Source: Terriglobia bacterium (GTDB taxonomy: Bacteria; Acidobacteriota; Terriglobia; Terriglobales; Acidobacteriaceae). From it: a stretch of 64,000 bases of DNA. Position numbers and translations under genes: made by a program. Location of the stretch: positions 62,001-126,000 of the forward strand of contig JAIQFO010000008.1 in NCBI GenBank assembly GCA_020073215.1, written 5' to 3'. This document shows, piece by piece, positions 55,036 to 62,911 of the stretch. The notes beneath the pieces are model-generated. The model ran no database searches. It was not told where the DNA came from and saw nothing but the letters and a program-made list of their open reading frames with translations. Position 1 is the stretch's first letter. Each line of letters opens with the position of its first letter.

Positions 55036-56231
55036 CCGCGGCCACAGTGAAGATGACTAAGTCGGACCTGATGGCCCCGCCCGTGGCCCAGACCATGCAG
55101 CAGCGGTCGCTCGTGATTGGCGCGATCGCAGCGATTGCCTCCATTGCCGGGGCTTATCTTGCGCCCGGCAGTTTCTATTCCGCCTACCTCACCGGCTTCA
55201 TATTCTGGCTTGGCCTATCGCTCGGATGCATGGCCATCCTGATGCTTTACCACCTGGTCGGCGGCGCGTGGGGTACGGTGATTCGCCGCATCTTGGAATC
55301 GGGCATGATGACCCTGCCACTCATGTTCGTCCTTTTCATTCCAATTCTGCTGAACCTGCCCAAGCTCTATAAGTGGGCCCGGCCCGATCAACTCGCTTCC
55401 GATACGAAGCTGGCGGAAATCGGGCAAAGCTATCTCAACTTCAACGGTATTCTGTTGCGCTACATCATCTACTTCGCGATCTGGTTCGGGATGGCCTACT
55501 TCCTGAATCGCTGGTCAACCGAGCAGGACACGATTGCAGGTCAAAGCACGCTGCGTTTCCGGGTCATGAGTTCGATTGGGCTCGTCATTTACTCGCTGAC
55601 GATTTCCTTCGCCGCGATCGACTGGGTGATGTCGCTGCAAGCACGCTGGATTTCGACTATCTATGGTCTGCTGTTCATTGCGGGAGAAGCGCTCTCCGCC
55701 TTCTGTTTTGTTGTGGTGATCGAGAGCATTCTCGGCAAACGCAAGCCGATGTCCGAGTATCTCACCGATACGGAAGTCCACGACCACGGCAAGTTCATGC
55801 TCGCTTTCGTCATGGTTTGGGCTTACTTCAATTTCTCACAGTGGCTCATCATCTGGGCCGGGAATCTGCCCGAAGAAATCCCGTGGTATGTGCGCCGCAT
55901 GAATGGCGGATGGGAAGCGGTCGGCCTATTCCTCGTGGTGTTCCACTTCGCCGTGCCGTTCGCGCTCCTGCTCTCGCAGCGACTGAAGCGCAAGACGCGC
56001 ACGCTGGTCCGGATTGCTTCCTGGCTCATGGTCATGCGCATCGTCGATATTTTTTGGCATGTCGAACCGGCGTCGCATCCCGCATTTCACCTCAGCTGGC
56101 TGCATTTCATGATTGTCGCCGGCATCGGCGGTCTTTGGATGGCCTACTTCTTCCACAACCTTAGATCGCGTCCGCTGCTGGCCGTCAACGCGCCGCAGAC
56201 GCTGAGACTACTGGAGCCGTCGCATGAGTGA
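55032..56231 (+). CDS. actF: Alternative Complex III membrane subunit ActF
   Basis: A 399-residue integral membrane protein with about ten helices, an ActC paralogue of the NrfD superfamily that lacks a quinol site in known structures. Family segments include [56 protein letters not shown] and [33 protein letters not shown]. It starts inside the actE stop (ATGA), with GAGG upstream, and overlaps the next gene by eight bases. Confidence 0.95.
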   Translation: MTAATVKMTKSDLMAPPVAQTMQQRSLVIGAIAAIASIAGAYLAPGSFYSAYLTGFIFWLGLSLGCMAILMLYHLVGGAWGTVIRRILESGMMTLPLMFVLFIPILLNLPKLYKWARPDQLASDTKLAEIGQSYLNFNGILLRYIIYFAIWFGMAYFLNRWSTEQDTIAGQSTLRFRVMSSIGLVIYSLTISFAAIDWVMSLQARWISTIYGLLFIAGEALSAFCFVVVIESILGKRKPMSEYLTDTEVHDHGKFMLAFVMVWAYFNFSQWLIIWAGNLPEEIPWYVRRMNGGWEAVGLFLVVFHFAVPFALLLSQRLKRKTRTLVRIASWLMVMRIVDIFWHVEPASHPAFHLSWLHFMIVAGIGGLWMAYFFHNLRSRPLLAVNAPQTLRLLEPSHE

Positions 56232-56748
56232 AGAGATGAAGCATGGTTACTCGAATCCGGACCACTCCGGCGGCGAAGCCGGGTTCGAACGCGAAGACTT
56301 GGGCTCGCGCGGCGTCTTCGCCTTCATGATCGGACTCGCGGTGGTCGGCGTGGTCATCTATTTCATCATCAGCAGCATGTATTCGTTTCTCGATAAGTAC
56401 GAGCGATCGCAGATGGCAACGGCCAGTCCGCTGGTTACTTCCAAGGGTGCGATGTCGCGTGTGGTTACGCAGGACTACATGGACCAGCGGTTCAAGGAGA
56501 ATGGCGCTCCCATGCTCGAGACCAACGAGCGCGGGCAGTTTCGCGACTTCCTGTTGAATCAGGAAGACCAACTCAACAGCTATGGCTGGGTCGACGAAAA
56601 GGCGGGTGTGGCGCACATTCCGATCGAGCGCGCCATGGAGTTGACGATTCAGCGCGGGTTGCCCGTGTATGCGCAAGGCAGCGCGAACCCGGGCAAAACC
56701 GAGCCAGGTAATGCGCCTGCCAAAAAGTCAGCTGCTTCGAAGCAGTAG
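56224..56748 (+). CDS. Small one-TM protein of the ACIII operon
   Basis: A 174-residue protein that I cannot name with certainty. One membrane helix (about residues 31-52, FAFMIGLAVVGVVIYFII) follows a short acidic-basic N-terminus. A periplasmic or cytoplasmic region of about 110 residues has QFRDFLLNQEDQLNSYGWVDEKAGVAHIPIERAMELTIQRGLPVY, then a low-complexity Lys/Ala tail. The IPIERAMELTIQRGLP motif recurs in proteins that accompany Sco/ACIII loci in Acidobacteriota. It overlaps actF by eight bases, so it is co-translated and likely an accessory or assembly subunit. Confidence 0.75.
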   Translation: MSEEMKHGYSNPDHSGGEAGFEREDLGSRGVFAFMIGLAVVGVVIYFIISSMYSFLDKYERSQMATASPLVTSKGAMSRVVTQDYMDQRFKENGAPMLETNERGQFRDFLLNQEDQLNSYGWVDEKAGVAHIPIERAMELTIQRGLPVYAQGSANPGKTEPGNAPAKKSAASKQ

Positions 56749-56785
56749 ATAGCCAGACCCGAAAGGGCCTTTGATTGCGTGGGCG

Positions 56786-56807
56786 GAGACGGGGCAAGCC
56801 CCGTCTC
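56786..56807. repeat. REP-like hairpin inside the ACIII-caa3 operon
   Basis: GAGACGGGGC (56786-56795) pairs exactly with GCCCCGTCTC (56798-56807), a 10-bp stem with a two-base loop, in the 103-bp gap before sco. It is not followed by a T-run, so it should not terminate the operon but could stabilise upstream mRNA. Confidence 0.65.
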
Positions 56808-56851
56808 TACAGGGAACCGCTCCAGCCGGATAGCTGGAAAAGGAAAAAGCA

Positions 56852-57739
56852 GTGCGCAGCAAATGCAGTTTCGCCAATTCGATCAGCGTAGCAGCTCTCT
56901 TGCTCCTGCTTTCAGCGACTTCGCTGTTTGCGCAGGGCGGGCGCGGTCCCATGTCGGGGGGCGGCATCATGAGTCCGCCGGTTAACCAGCGCCCCGTCGG
57001 ACTCGAGTTTGTCGGCATCGAGCAACATCTCAACGCTGAAGTTCCCGGCAATTTCCAATTCAAAGACGAACTCGGCAACCCGGTCAAACTCGCCGACTAT
57101 TTCGGGCACGGACGCCCGGTGATCCTGAACCTTGGCTACTACCAATGCCCCATGCTCTGCAGCGAATTGCTGCAAGGCCTGGTGGGTTCGATGAAGACGC
57201 TGACCTTTGATCTCGGCAAGGATTTTGACGTCCTCACCGTAAGCTTCGACCCGCGCGAAACCACCGAAATGGCCGCTGAAAAGAAGCGGGACATGATGAA
57301 GCGCTATGGCCGCCCGAACTCCGATCAAGGCTGGCACTTCCTCACCGGCAAGGCTGACCAGATCGAAGCCCTCACCAAAGCCGTCGGCTTCCAGTTTCAA
57401 TTCGATCCGAAGACGGAGCAGTACGCGCACGCCGCCGCCATCGTTATGCTCACGCCCGACCGCCACGTTTCGGGATACTTTTACGGAGTCGAGTTTTCTC
57501 CGAAAGATCTGCGTCTTGGGCTGGTGCAGGCCTCGCAAAATCAGATTGGCAACATCGGCGACCAGGTGCTGCTCTACTGCTATCACTACGACCCGAGGAC
57601 CGGAAAATACGGCGCTGTCATCAGCAACATTCTGAAGCTGGCGGCGCTCGGGACCATGCTCATTCTGGGAACATTTATGTTTGTCATGTTCCGTGGCGAT
57701 CGTCGCGCGGCTCGAGCCGAATTCAGGCGAGTTACATAA
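56852..57739 (+). CDS. SCO1/SenC family copper chaperone
   Basis: A 295-residue thioredoxin-fold protein that delivers copper to the CuA site of cytochrome oxidase. A signal peptide (about residues 1-28) precedes the domain, and a C-terminal membrane helix lies near 265-285. The copper-binding cysteines are C99 and C103 in GYYQCPMLCSELL, and the third ligand is the histidine in EQYAHAAAIVMLTPDRHVSGYFYG. It sits just before coxB, the subunit it should metallate. GTG start with GGA upstream. Confidence 0.94.
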   Translation: MRSKCSFANSISVAALLLLLSATSLFAQGGRGPMSGGGIMSPPVNQRPVGLEFVGIEQHLNAEVPGNFQFKDELGNPVKLADYFGHGRPVILNLGYYQCPMLCSELLQGLVGSMKTLTFDLGKDFDVLTVSFDPRETTEMAAEKKRDMMKRYGRPNSDQGWHFLTGKADQIEALTKAVGFQFQFDPKTEQYAHAAAIVMLTPDRHVSGYFYGVEFSPKDLRLGLVQASQNQIGNIGDQVLLYCYHYDPRTGKYGAVISNILKLAALGTMLILGTFMFVMFRGDRRAARAEFRRVT

Positions 57740-57753
57740 CGAGTTAGCTAATT

Positions 57754-58752
57754 ATGTCGAAATTCTTACCATTGTGGCCCGATCAGGCCTCGACCATGGC
57801 ACACCAGGTGGACGCTCTCTACATCTATCTGCTACTGGTCTCGGGGGTCATGACGGCGCTTATCTTTCTCGCCGTCATGTTATTGGCGATTAAGTATCGT
57901 CGCTCCAAAGGCTGCGTTGCCGAGCCGATCGAAGGCTCCACGCTCCTCGAAATTACCTGGTCGATCATCCCGCTCTTTGTGATGATGACCTTCTTCGTCT
58001 GGGGCGCTGTCATCTATTTTCAGGAGCGCACTCCTCCCGCCGACGCCACCGAAGTTTACGTCGTCGCCAAGCAGTGGATGTGGAAGATTGAGCACATGGA
58101 AGGCCAGCGCGAGATCAACGAGCTGCACGTCCCCACCGGCCAGAACATCAAGCTTATTATGACCTCGCAGGACGTGATTCACAGCTTCTACGTTCCCGCA
58201 TTCCGCATCAAGCAGGACGTACTGCCCGGCCGCTACACCACGCTCTGGTTCAAAGCCACTAAACCGGGCCGCTATCACTTGTTCTGCGCCGAATATTGCG
58301 GAACCCAGCACTCGGGAATGGGCGGCGACATCGTAGTCATGGAGCCGCAGGATTACGCGCAGTGGATGGCGGGCGGACCGTCGGCGCCATTGCAGGACAC
58401 GGGCAAACAATTATTCTCTTCGCTCGGATGTTCCACCTGCCATCGTTTTGACGTGCAAGGGCGCGGCCCCAATCTGCAAGGCATCTACAACAAGCCGGTT
58501 CTGCTGGAAGACGGACGCACCGTGACCGCTGATGAGAACTACGTGCGGGAGTCCATCCTGAATCCCACTGCAAAAATCGTGAATGGCTTCAAGCCGGTGA
58601 TGCCCACGTTCCAAGGCATCGTCAGTGACGAACAATTGAACGCGCTGGTGGCCTATGTTAAGTCGTTAAGCCGGCCAGCCACAGGAACCGCCGGGCTGCA
58701 GAATCCGCCCGCTGCTTCCTCGGGCCAACCCCAGAATATGCAGGTGCAATAG
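57754..58752 (+). CDS. coxB: Cytochrome c oxidase subunit II with fused cytochrome c (caa3 type)
   Basis: A 332-residue subunit. Two N-terminal membrane helices (about residues 24-47 and 70-92) precede the cupredoxin domain with the CuA ligands C178, C182, H186 and M189 in [14 protein letters not shown]-terminal cytochrome c domain has CSTCH starting at residue 226 and a methionine ligand candidate in [16 protein letters not shown]. The built-in cytochrome accepts electrons directly from ACIII. A QWMWK segment marks the electron entry tryptophan region. Confidence 0.97.
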   Translation: MSKFLPLWPDQASTMAHQVDALYIYLLLVSGVMTALIFLAVMLLAIKYRRSKGCVAEPIEGSTLLEITWSIIPLFVMMTFFVWGAVIYFQERTPPADATEVYVVAKQWMWKIEHMEGQREINELHVPTGQNIKLIMTSQDVIHSFYVPAFRIKQDVLPGRYTTLWFKATKPGRYHLFCAEYCGTQHSGMGGDIVVMEPQDYAQWMAGGPSAPLQDTGKQLFSSLGCSTCHRFDVQGRGPNLQGIYNKPVLLEDGRTVTADENYVRESILNPTAKIVNGFKPVMPTFQGIVSDEQLNALVAYVKSLSRPATGTAGLQNPPAASSGQPQNMQVQ

Positions 58753-58754
58753 TT

Positions 58755-60416
58755 ATGGCGAGCATAGGAATCCCGGCGAATCAGGCTCCCGCTTCCACGC
58801 CGAAGCTGAACTATCTCAACAACGGGCACACTCTCAAGTCATGGCTGTTGACCACCGACCACAAGCGGATCGCAGTCCTCTATCTGATCTCGGTTACTTT
58901 CTTCTTCTTCCTCGGCGGCTTCTTTGCCATGCTCATCCGGCTCGAGTTACTAACGCCACAGGGCGACCTGATGCAGGCTGACACCTATAACAAGGTGTTC
59001 ACCATGCATGGCATGATCATGGTGTTCTTCTTTCTGATCCCTGTCGTGCCTGCGGTACTGGGTAACTTTCTGGTGCCGCTGATGATCGGCGCCAAGGATC
59101 TTGCGTTCCCGCGCATCAACCTGCTGAGCTGGTATCTCTACGTTCTCGGCGGCATCCTGATTTCCCACGTCATGTTGACCGGCGGCGTCGACACGGGCTG
59201 GACTTTCTACACCCCATTCAGCACGGACTATACCAACACCAAGATTGTCGAGGCTGGGCTCGCGGTCTTCATTGCAGGTTTTTCGTCCATCTTCACCGGA
59301 CTCAATTTCATCGTTACCATTCACCGCATGCGCGCGCCCGGCCTCACCTGGGACCGCCTGCCGCTGTTCATCTGGGCCAACTACGCCACCAGCCTGATCA
59401 TGATTCTGGGCACGCCGGTCGTCGCCATCACCATCGTGCTGGTGGCCGTCGAACGCCTCTTCCACCTCGGCATCTTCGATCCCCGGCTCGGTGGAGACCC
59501 GCTCTTGTTCCAGCACCTGTTCTGGTTCTACTCGCACCCCGCCGTCTACATCATGATCCTGCCGTCGATGGGCGTGGTCAGCGAGCTCATTGCTTGTTCG
59601 GCACGCAAGCGCATCTTCGGCTACAAGTTTGTTGCTCTGTCCAGCGTTGCCATCGCTGTCTTCGGATTCCTGGTGTGGGCCCATCACATGTTCGTTGCCG
59701 GCATTTCGCTTTATGCCGCGATGATCTTTTCCTTCCTGAGCTTCTCCGTGGGCGTGCCTTCCGCCGTCAAAGTCTTCAACTGGACGGCAACCCTCTACAA
59801 GGGTTCGATTTCGTACGCGACTCCGATGCTCTATGCCTTTGGCTTTATCGGACTGTTCACCATGGGCGGACTAACCGGCCTCATGCTGGCGACCATCGGC
59901 ATCGATGTTCACGTCACCGACACTTACTTCGTCGTCGCTCACTTCCACTACGTCATGGTGGGCGGAGTGCTCATGGGGTATCTTGGAGGCCTGCATTTCT
60001 GGTGGCCGAAGATGACCGGCCGCATGTATCCGGAAGCCTGGGCCAAGCTGTCGGCGCTGCTCGTCTTTGTCGGCTTCAACCTGACGTTTTTCCCGCAGTT
60101 CATTCTCGGCTACGTCGGCATGCCGCGCCGCTACTGGCAGTATCCTCCGGAATTCCAGACGCTGAACGTGCTCTCGACCGCGGGCGCCAGCATCCTCGCC
60201 GCCGGCTATCTGCTGCCCATGATCTACTTCGTCTGGTCGCTGCGCTACGGGGCGATTGTCACCGATCCGAATCCCTGGGCCGCTGCTGGTCTGGAGTGGA
60301 AGACCGCGTCGCCGCCGCCCACCTTTAATTTTGACGAGACGCCCGTGGTGACCTGGGAAGCTTACAACTACGACGAGATTCCAGCCTGGGAACGGAGGCA
60401 TCCCGGTGCAAAATAG
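58755..60416 (+). CDS. coxA: Cytochrome c oxidase subunit I (A2-type, caa3)
   Basis: A 553-residue heme-copper oxidase catalytic subunit with 12 main helices. The CuB/Tyr helix reads [15 protein letters not shown] (Y259, S260, H261, Y265). The YSHP motif replaces the GHPEVY glutamate and marks the A2 subfamily, which still has a K channel and a modified D channel. The other CuB histidines are in WAHHMF, and heme ligands are in [12 protein letters not shown] and the earlier TMHGMIM. The gene starts three bases after coxB, with AGGTG ahead of the ATG. Confidence 0.98.
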   Translation: MASIGIPANQAPASTPKLNYLNNGHTLKSWLLTTDHKRIAVLYLISVTFFFFLGGFFAMLIRLELLTPQGDLMQADTYNKVFTMHGMIMVFFFLIPVVPAVLGNFLVPLMIGAKDLAFPRINLLSWYLYVLGGILISHVMLTGGVDTGWTFYTPFSTDYTNTKIVEAGLAVFIAGFSSIFTGLNFIVTIHRMRAPGLTWDRLPLFIWANYATSLIMILGTPVVAITIVLVAVERLFHLGIFDPRLGGDPLLFQHLFWFYSHPAVYIMILPSMGVVSELIACSARKRIFGYKFVALSSVAIAVFGFLVWAHHMFVAGISLYAAMIFSFLSFSVGVPSAVKVFNWTATLYKGSISYATPMLYAFGFIGLFTMGGLTGLMLATIGIDVHVTDTYFVVAHFHYVMVGGVLMGYLGGLHFWWPKMTGRMYPEAWAKLSALLVFVGFNLTFFPQFILGYVGMPRRYWQYPPEFQTLNVLSTAGASILAAGYLLPMIYFVWSLRYGAIVTDPNPWAAAGLEWKTASPPPTFNFDETPVVTWEAYNYDEIPAWERRHPGAK

Positions 60417-61125
60417 CCAAGCGACGACCGAAGTTACGGCGATGGAGCACGAAGCTCACAATCCGGCGCTGCTTCACCACTTCGCCGACGCCCAGCAACA
60501 GAAGAACGCTGCCTCGCTGGGCATGTGGCTGTTCCTGGTGACTGAAATCATGTTCTTCGGCGGCATGTTCTGCGCCTATCTCATCTACCGCCTCGCCCAC
60601 TTCAACGCTTTCGCCGCCGGAAGCCAGCAGCTCAGCATCTTGCTCGGAGCCACGAATACCGCCGTCTTGATCATCAGTTCGCTTACGGTAGTGTTGGCGG
60701 TGAAAGCGGCGGAAGCGGGCAAGCGCAAAGTGCTCGTCGGCTACCTCGTGGTTACGGTGCTGCTCGGAATGACCTTCCTCGTGATCAAAGGATTCGAATA
60801 CAAGGAAAAATTCGAGAAGCACCATGTACCCGGCGAGACGTTCAAGTTCACGGACACCTTCGACGACAACGGTAAGCAAATCCCGGTCAACCCGAAGGAA
60901 GCTGAACTCTTCTTCTCCCTCTATTTCGCAATGACGGGCATGCATGCTCTGCACATGATCATCGGCTGCGGCCTCTTTAGCGTGCTGGCGGTCTTGGCAT
61001 GGAAGGGACATTACACGCCTGGCTATTTCACGCCCATAGAAAACGCAGGCTTGTACTGGCACCTGGTCGATATCATTTGGATTTATCTATTCCCGTTGTT
61101 GTATTTGATTAGCAGGCACTCGTGA
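60406..61125 (+). CDS. coxC: Cytochrome c oxidase subunit III
   Basis: A 239-residue subunit with five to seven membrane helices. Characteristic stretches are [26 protein letters not shown] at the N-terminus and the terminal [16 protein letters not shown], followed by [19 protein letters not shown]. An extra hydrophilic loop of about 40 residues ([15 protein letters not shown] to NPKEAEL) lies in the middle. The GTG at 60406 lies seven bases after GGAGG and overlaps the coxA stop; an ATG 12 codons later is possible. Confidence 0.95.
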   Translation: MQNSQATTEVTAMEHEAHNPALLHHFADAQQQKNAASLGMWLFLVTEIMFFGGMFCAYLIYRLAHFNAFAAGSQQLSILLGATNTAVLIISSLTVVLAVKAAEAGKRKVLVGYLVVTVLLGMTFLVIKGFEYKEKFEKHHVPGETFKFTDTFDDNGKQIPVNPKEAELFFSLYFAMTGMHALHMIIGCGLFSVLAVLAWKGHYTPGYFTPIENAGLYWHLVDIIWIYLFPLLYLISRHS

Positions 61126-61133
61126 GGATTGCT

Positions 61134-61433
61134 ATGTCGGAACAAGAAGAACACACTAGTCGCCCGCAAGGATTTTACTTAGCCATTGGCATGGGCCTGC
61201 TCGTCCTGACGGCGACCACGGTGGGCGCAGCCTTTGTGAACCTCGGTCCGTTCAATCCCGTCATTGCGCTGCTGATCGCTACCATCAAAGCCACGCTGGT
61301 CGTGCTCTTCTTTATGCACGTGAAAGGCGCGAGCGAAAAGCTGACCGCGGCTGTAGTTGTCTCCGGCTTCTTCTTTCTTGCGATTCTGCTATCGCTCTCG
61401 TTGGCCGACTATCTGACTCGATCCTGGCGGTAG
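61134..61433 (+). CDS. Cytochrome c oxidase subunit IV family protein
   Basis: A 99-residue protein with three membrane helices: GFYLAIGMGLLVLTATTVGAAF, PVIALLIATIKATLVVLFFMHV and AVVVSGFFFLAILLSLSLAD. The IKATLVVLFFMHVKGASEK motif is typical of prokaryotic subunit IV (COX4_pro). GAGG lies six bases before this ATG; a GTG overlapping the coxC stop is an alternative. It is the last gene of the respiratory operon and is followed by a heptamer array. Confidence 0.93.
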   Translation: MSEQEEHTSRPQGFYLAIGMGLLVLTATTVGAAFVNLGPFNPVIALLIATIKATLVVLFFMHVKGASEKLTAAVVVSGFFFLAILLSLSLADYLTRSWR

Positions 61434-61446
61434 GAGGCTGGAGATC

Positions 61447-61481
61447 GGCCTTCGGTCTTCGATCTTCGGTCTTCGATCTTC
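61447..61481. repeat. Single-arm heptamer array after the respiratory operon
   Basis: Five consecutive 7-bp units (GGCCTTC, GGTCTTC, GATCTTC, GGTCTTC, GATCTTC) lie 13 bases after the last oxidase gene and five bases before the next ATG. No inverted partner is seen. Confidence 0.85.
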
Positions 61482-61486
61482 TATTT

Positions 61487-61756
61487 ATGGCTATCGTCAG
61501 ATTAAGAATTGACGTTTCCGGCACGGTGGGCGATGAAGCCTGGCGCGTACTGAAGCCGTTTGACCAGATGCAGAGTGCGGATTTCGGTCCTCAGTTCGGC
61601 AGTGGTGGGCGTTGCAATCATCCGCTCAACGAAGCCCACAACCAAGGGGAATGGATTGGCGCCGAGATCCGGCTCCAGACACCGCTTCTAGCGCAATACG
61701 CCGTCTCCCACTATCTGGAGCAGGACCGCGTGCTCGATGCGGATGTGGTGGAGTAA
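61487..61756 (+). CDS. Small hypothetical protein
   Basis: An 89-residue frame that I do not recognise. It begins MAIVRLRIDVSGTVGDEAWRV and has an even mix of hydrophobic and charged residues plus a single CNHP motif. Composition is more protein-like than random GC-rich frames. There is no ribosome-binding site because a heptamer array abuts the start. Two unrelated features, a broken YciI gene and a transposase remnant, follow. It may be a fragment or spurious. Confidence 0.4.
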   Translation: MAIVRLRIDVSGTVGDEAWRVLKPFDQMQSADFGPQFGSGGRCNHPLNEAHNQGEWIGAEIRLQTPLLAQYAVSHYLEQDRVLDADVVE

Positions 61757-61816
61757 CGTATGTTTACCGCATTCGCCGAACGTTGCGTGTCGCTCGTCCT
61801 CGGTCATCCCTTCGAA
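61757..61816 (-). pseudogene. YciI (DGPF-domain) gene fragment, copy 1
   Basis: On the minus strand this reads FEGMTEDERHATFGEC, an internal piece of the N-terminus of a YciI family protein, then drifts. The 40-bp stretch 61777-61816 matches 62577-62616 with two differences, exactly 800 bp away. Start and C-terminus are missing. Confidence 0.55.
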
Positions 61817-62033
61817 AAGGGAAACTTGACAGCTGAGAGCTTTTCTCGTTCAGCTTCGGTTTCCTGCTGATACCCCCTGACCACGGTCTTTTGGAATCAA
61901 AGACTTAGCGATTGGTTTTTCTCATGTCTTTGAGGAATAAGGACTTACTTGTAAAGTCTTTATTCATCAAAGACTTGGAGCATCTGATCAATAAATAACT
62001 GACAAATTCGGGAAACTGTGAGAGAGTGAATCC
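61817..62033. other. AT-richer spacer before the transposase remnant
   Basis: This stretch holds two 11-bp direct repeats ATCAAAGACTT (61896-61906 and 61966-61976) and several related AAGTCTT/AAAGACT pieces in both orientations. Its base composition is clearly lower in GC than its surroundings. It could be the end of a former insertion sequence. No gene is supported. Confidence 0.45.
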
Positions 62034-62459
62034 ATGAACGGAAGGCGGGTGATTCGGCGGAACTTTTCTGGGCTGGAGCGACGGCGGATGGAGGGGGCCC
62101 GGCTACTGCGGGAGGGCGTGAGGCAGGCGGAGGTGGCACGGCGAGTGGGGGTACGCCGGCAGTCGGTGAATGAGTGGGCGAAGAAGGTTCGGCGGGGAGG
62201 GGTATGGGCGCTGAAGGGGGGACGGCTGGGGAGACCACCGAAGCTTCATGCGGAACAAGTGAAGCGGGTGGATAGACAGTTGGAGCGTGGTCCGCAGGTG
62301 ATGCGGTCCAGGAAATGGACGGTGCGGCGGGTGGGAGAGTTGATTGAACGGGAGTGTCGGGTGCGGTATTCGGCGGCCGGAGCTTGGGGAGTGTTGCGCG
62401 GGATGGGGTGGAGGTGGAGGGACGGCGGTCGGGGATGGAGGAGGGAGGGTGGAGGTTAG
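62034..62459 (+). pseudogene. Truncated IS630-type transposase (helix-turn-helix part only)
   Basis: The 141-codon frame matches the N-terminal part of IS630 family transposases: LERRRMEGARLLREGVRQAEVARRVGVRRQSVNEWAKK (first HTH), then GRLGRPPKL linker, and the winged-helix with KWTVRRVGELIERECRVRYSAAGAWGVLRGMGWRW. The frame then ends in Gly/Arg-rich sequence and the DDE catalytic domain is absent. The plus strand is extremely G-rich. It is a dead remnant, about 40% of full length. Confidence 0.7.
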
Positions 62460-62565
62460 AGGTTCGCATCGTTGCGAAGGGTGCAAGGGTGAATCCGGGT
62501 TCGGAAAAATCGGGGAACGTCCCGTCTGTCCCCAGTTTTTGCCCCAGTTTTTCCAGTTTTTGCCC
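62460..62565. other. Remnant sequence with AAAAACTGG repeats
   Basis: This stretch carries GGGGAACGTCCCGTCTGTCCCC and three copies of a CCAGTTTTT/CAAAAACTGG motif at 62532-62560. It lies between the transposase remnant and the YciI fragment and probably marks an insertion boundary. Confidence 0.4.
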
Positions 62566-62658
62566 AAAGCAATCGTCGAACGTTGCGTTTCGCTCATCCT
62601 CGGTCATCCCTTCGAATTTTCCTGGCTCGAGGTATCCCAAGCAGATGTATTTCATCAA
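62566..62658 (-). pseudogene. YciI (DGPF-domain) gene fragment, copy 2, 5' end
   Basis: From a start codon at 62658 the minus strand reads MMKYICLGYLEPGKFEGMTEDERNATFDDCF, the first 31 codons of a typical YciI family protein. Then it switches abruptly to unrelated sequence (GQKLEKLGQKL). The rest of the gene, about 90 codons, is missing. It and copy 1 flank the transposase remnant. Confidence 0.65.
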
Positions 62659-62911
62659 TTCCTCCTTGTTTCCTGTGACTCCTTGTTTGCTGTGACTCAG
62701 AGCCGTAGCTCATCGTTCTGTTATCAGATAGTCGTTCGGGAGGCCGAAAATCGACAGCTACTCCATTTTTTTTAGCGTCGTCAGAGGAATCTGTGGGTCA
62801 CTGATTTGTCGAGTGGCGGCCGGAAGTCGGGCTCGAGTTGATTTAGGCCGGGCCAGCCCCCTCCAGAAGTTTGACCATCGCCCAAGGTTGAATTAATGTG
62901 TTGCTGTCGAT
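62659..62911. other. Intergenic region upstream of the DUF262 gene
   Basis: I see no gene here. The region presumably holds the promoter of the DUF262 gene, but no clear hexamer pair is visible. GTTGAATTAATGTG at about 62888-62901 is AT-rich. Confidence 0.4.

Noticed and set aside
61960-62658. A 232-codon minus-strand gene starting with a YciI-like N-terminus
   Set aside because: Only the first 31 codons resemble YciI. The remainder is Pro/Ser-rich antisense to the transposase remnant, so it is a broken gene and not a novel fusion.
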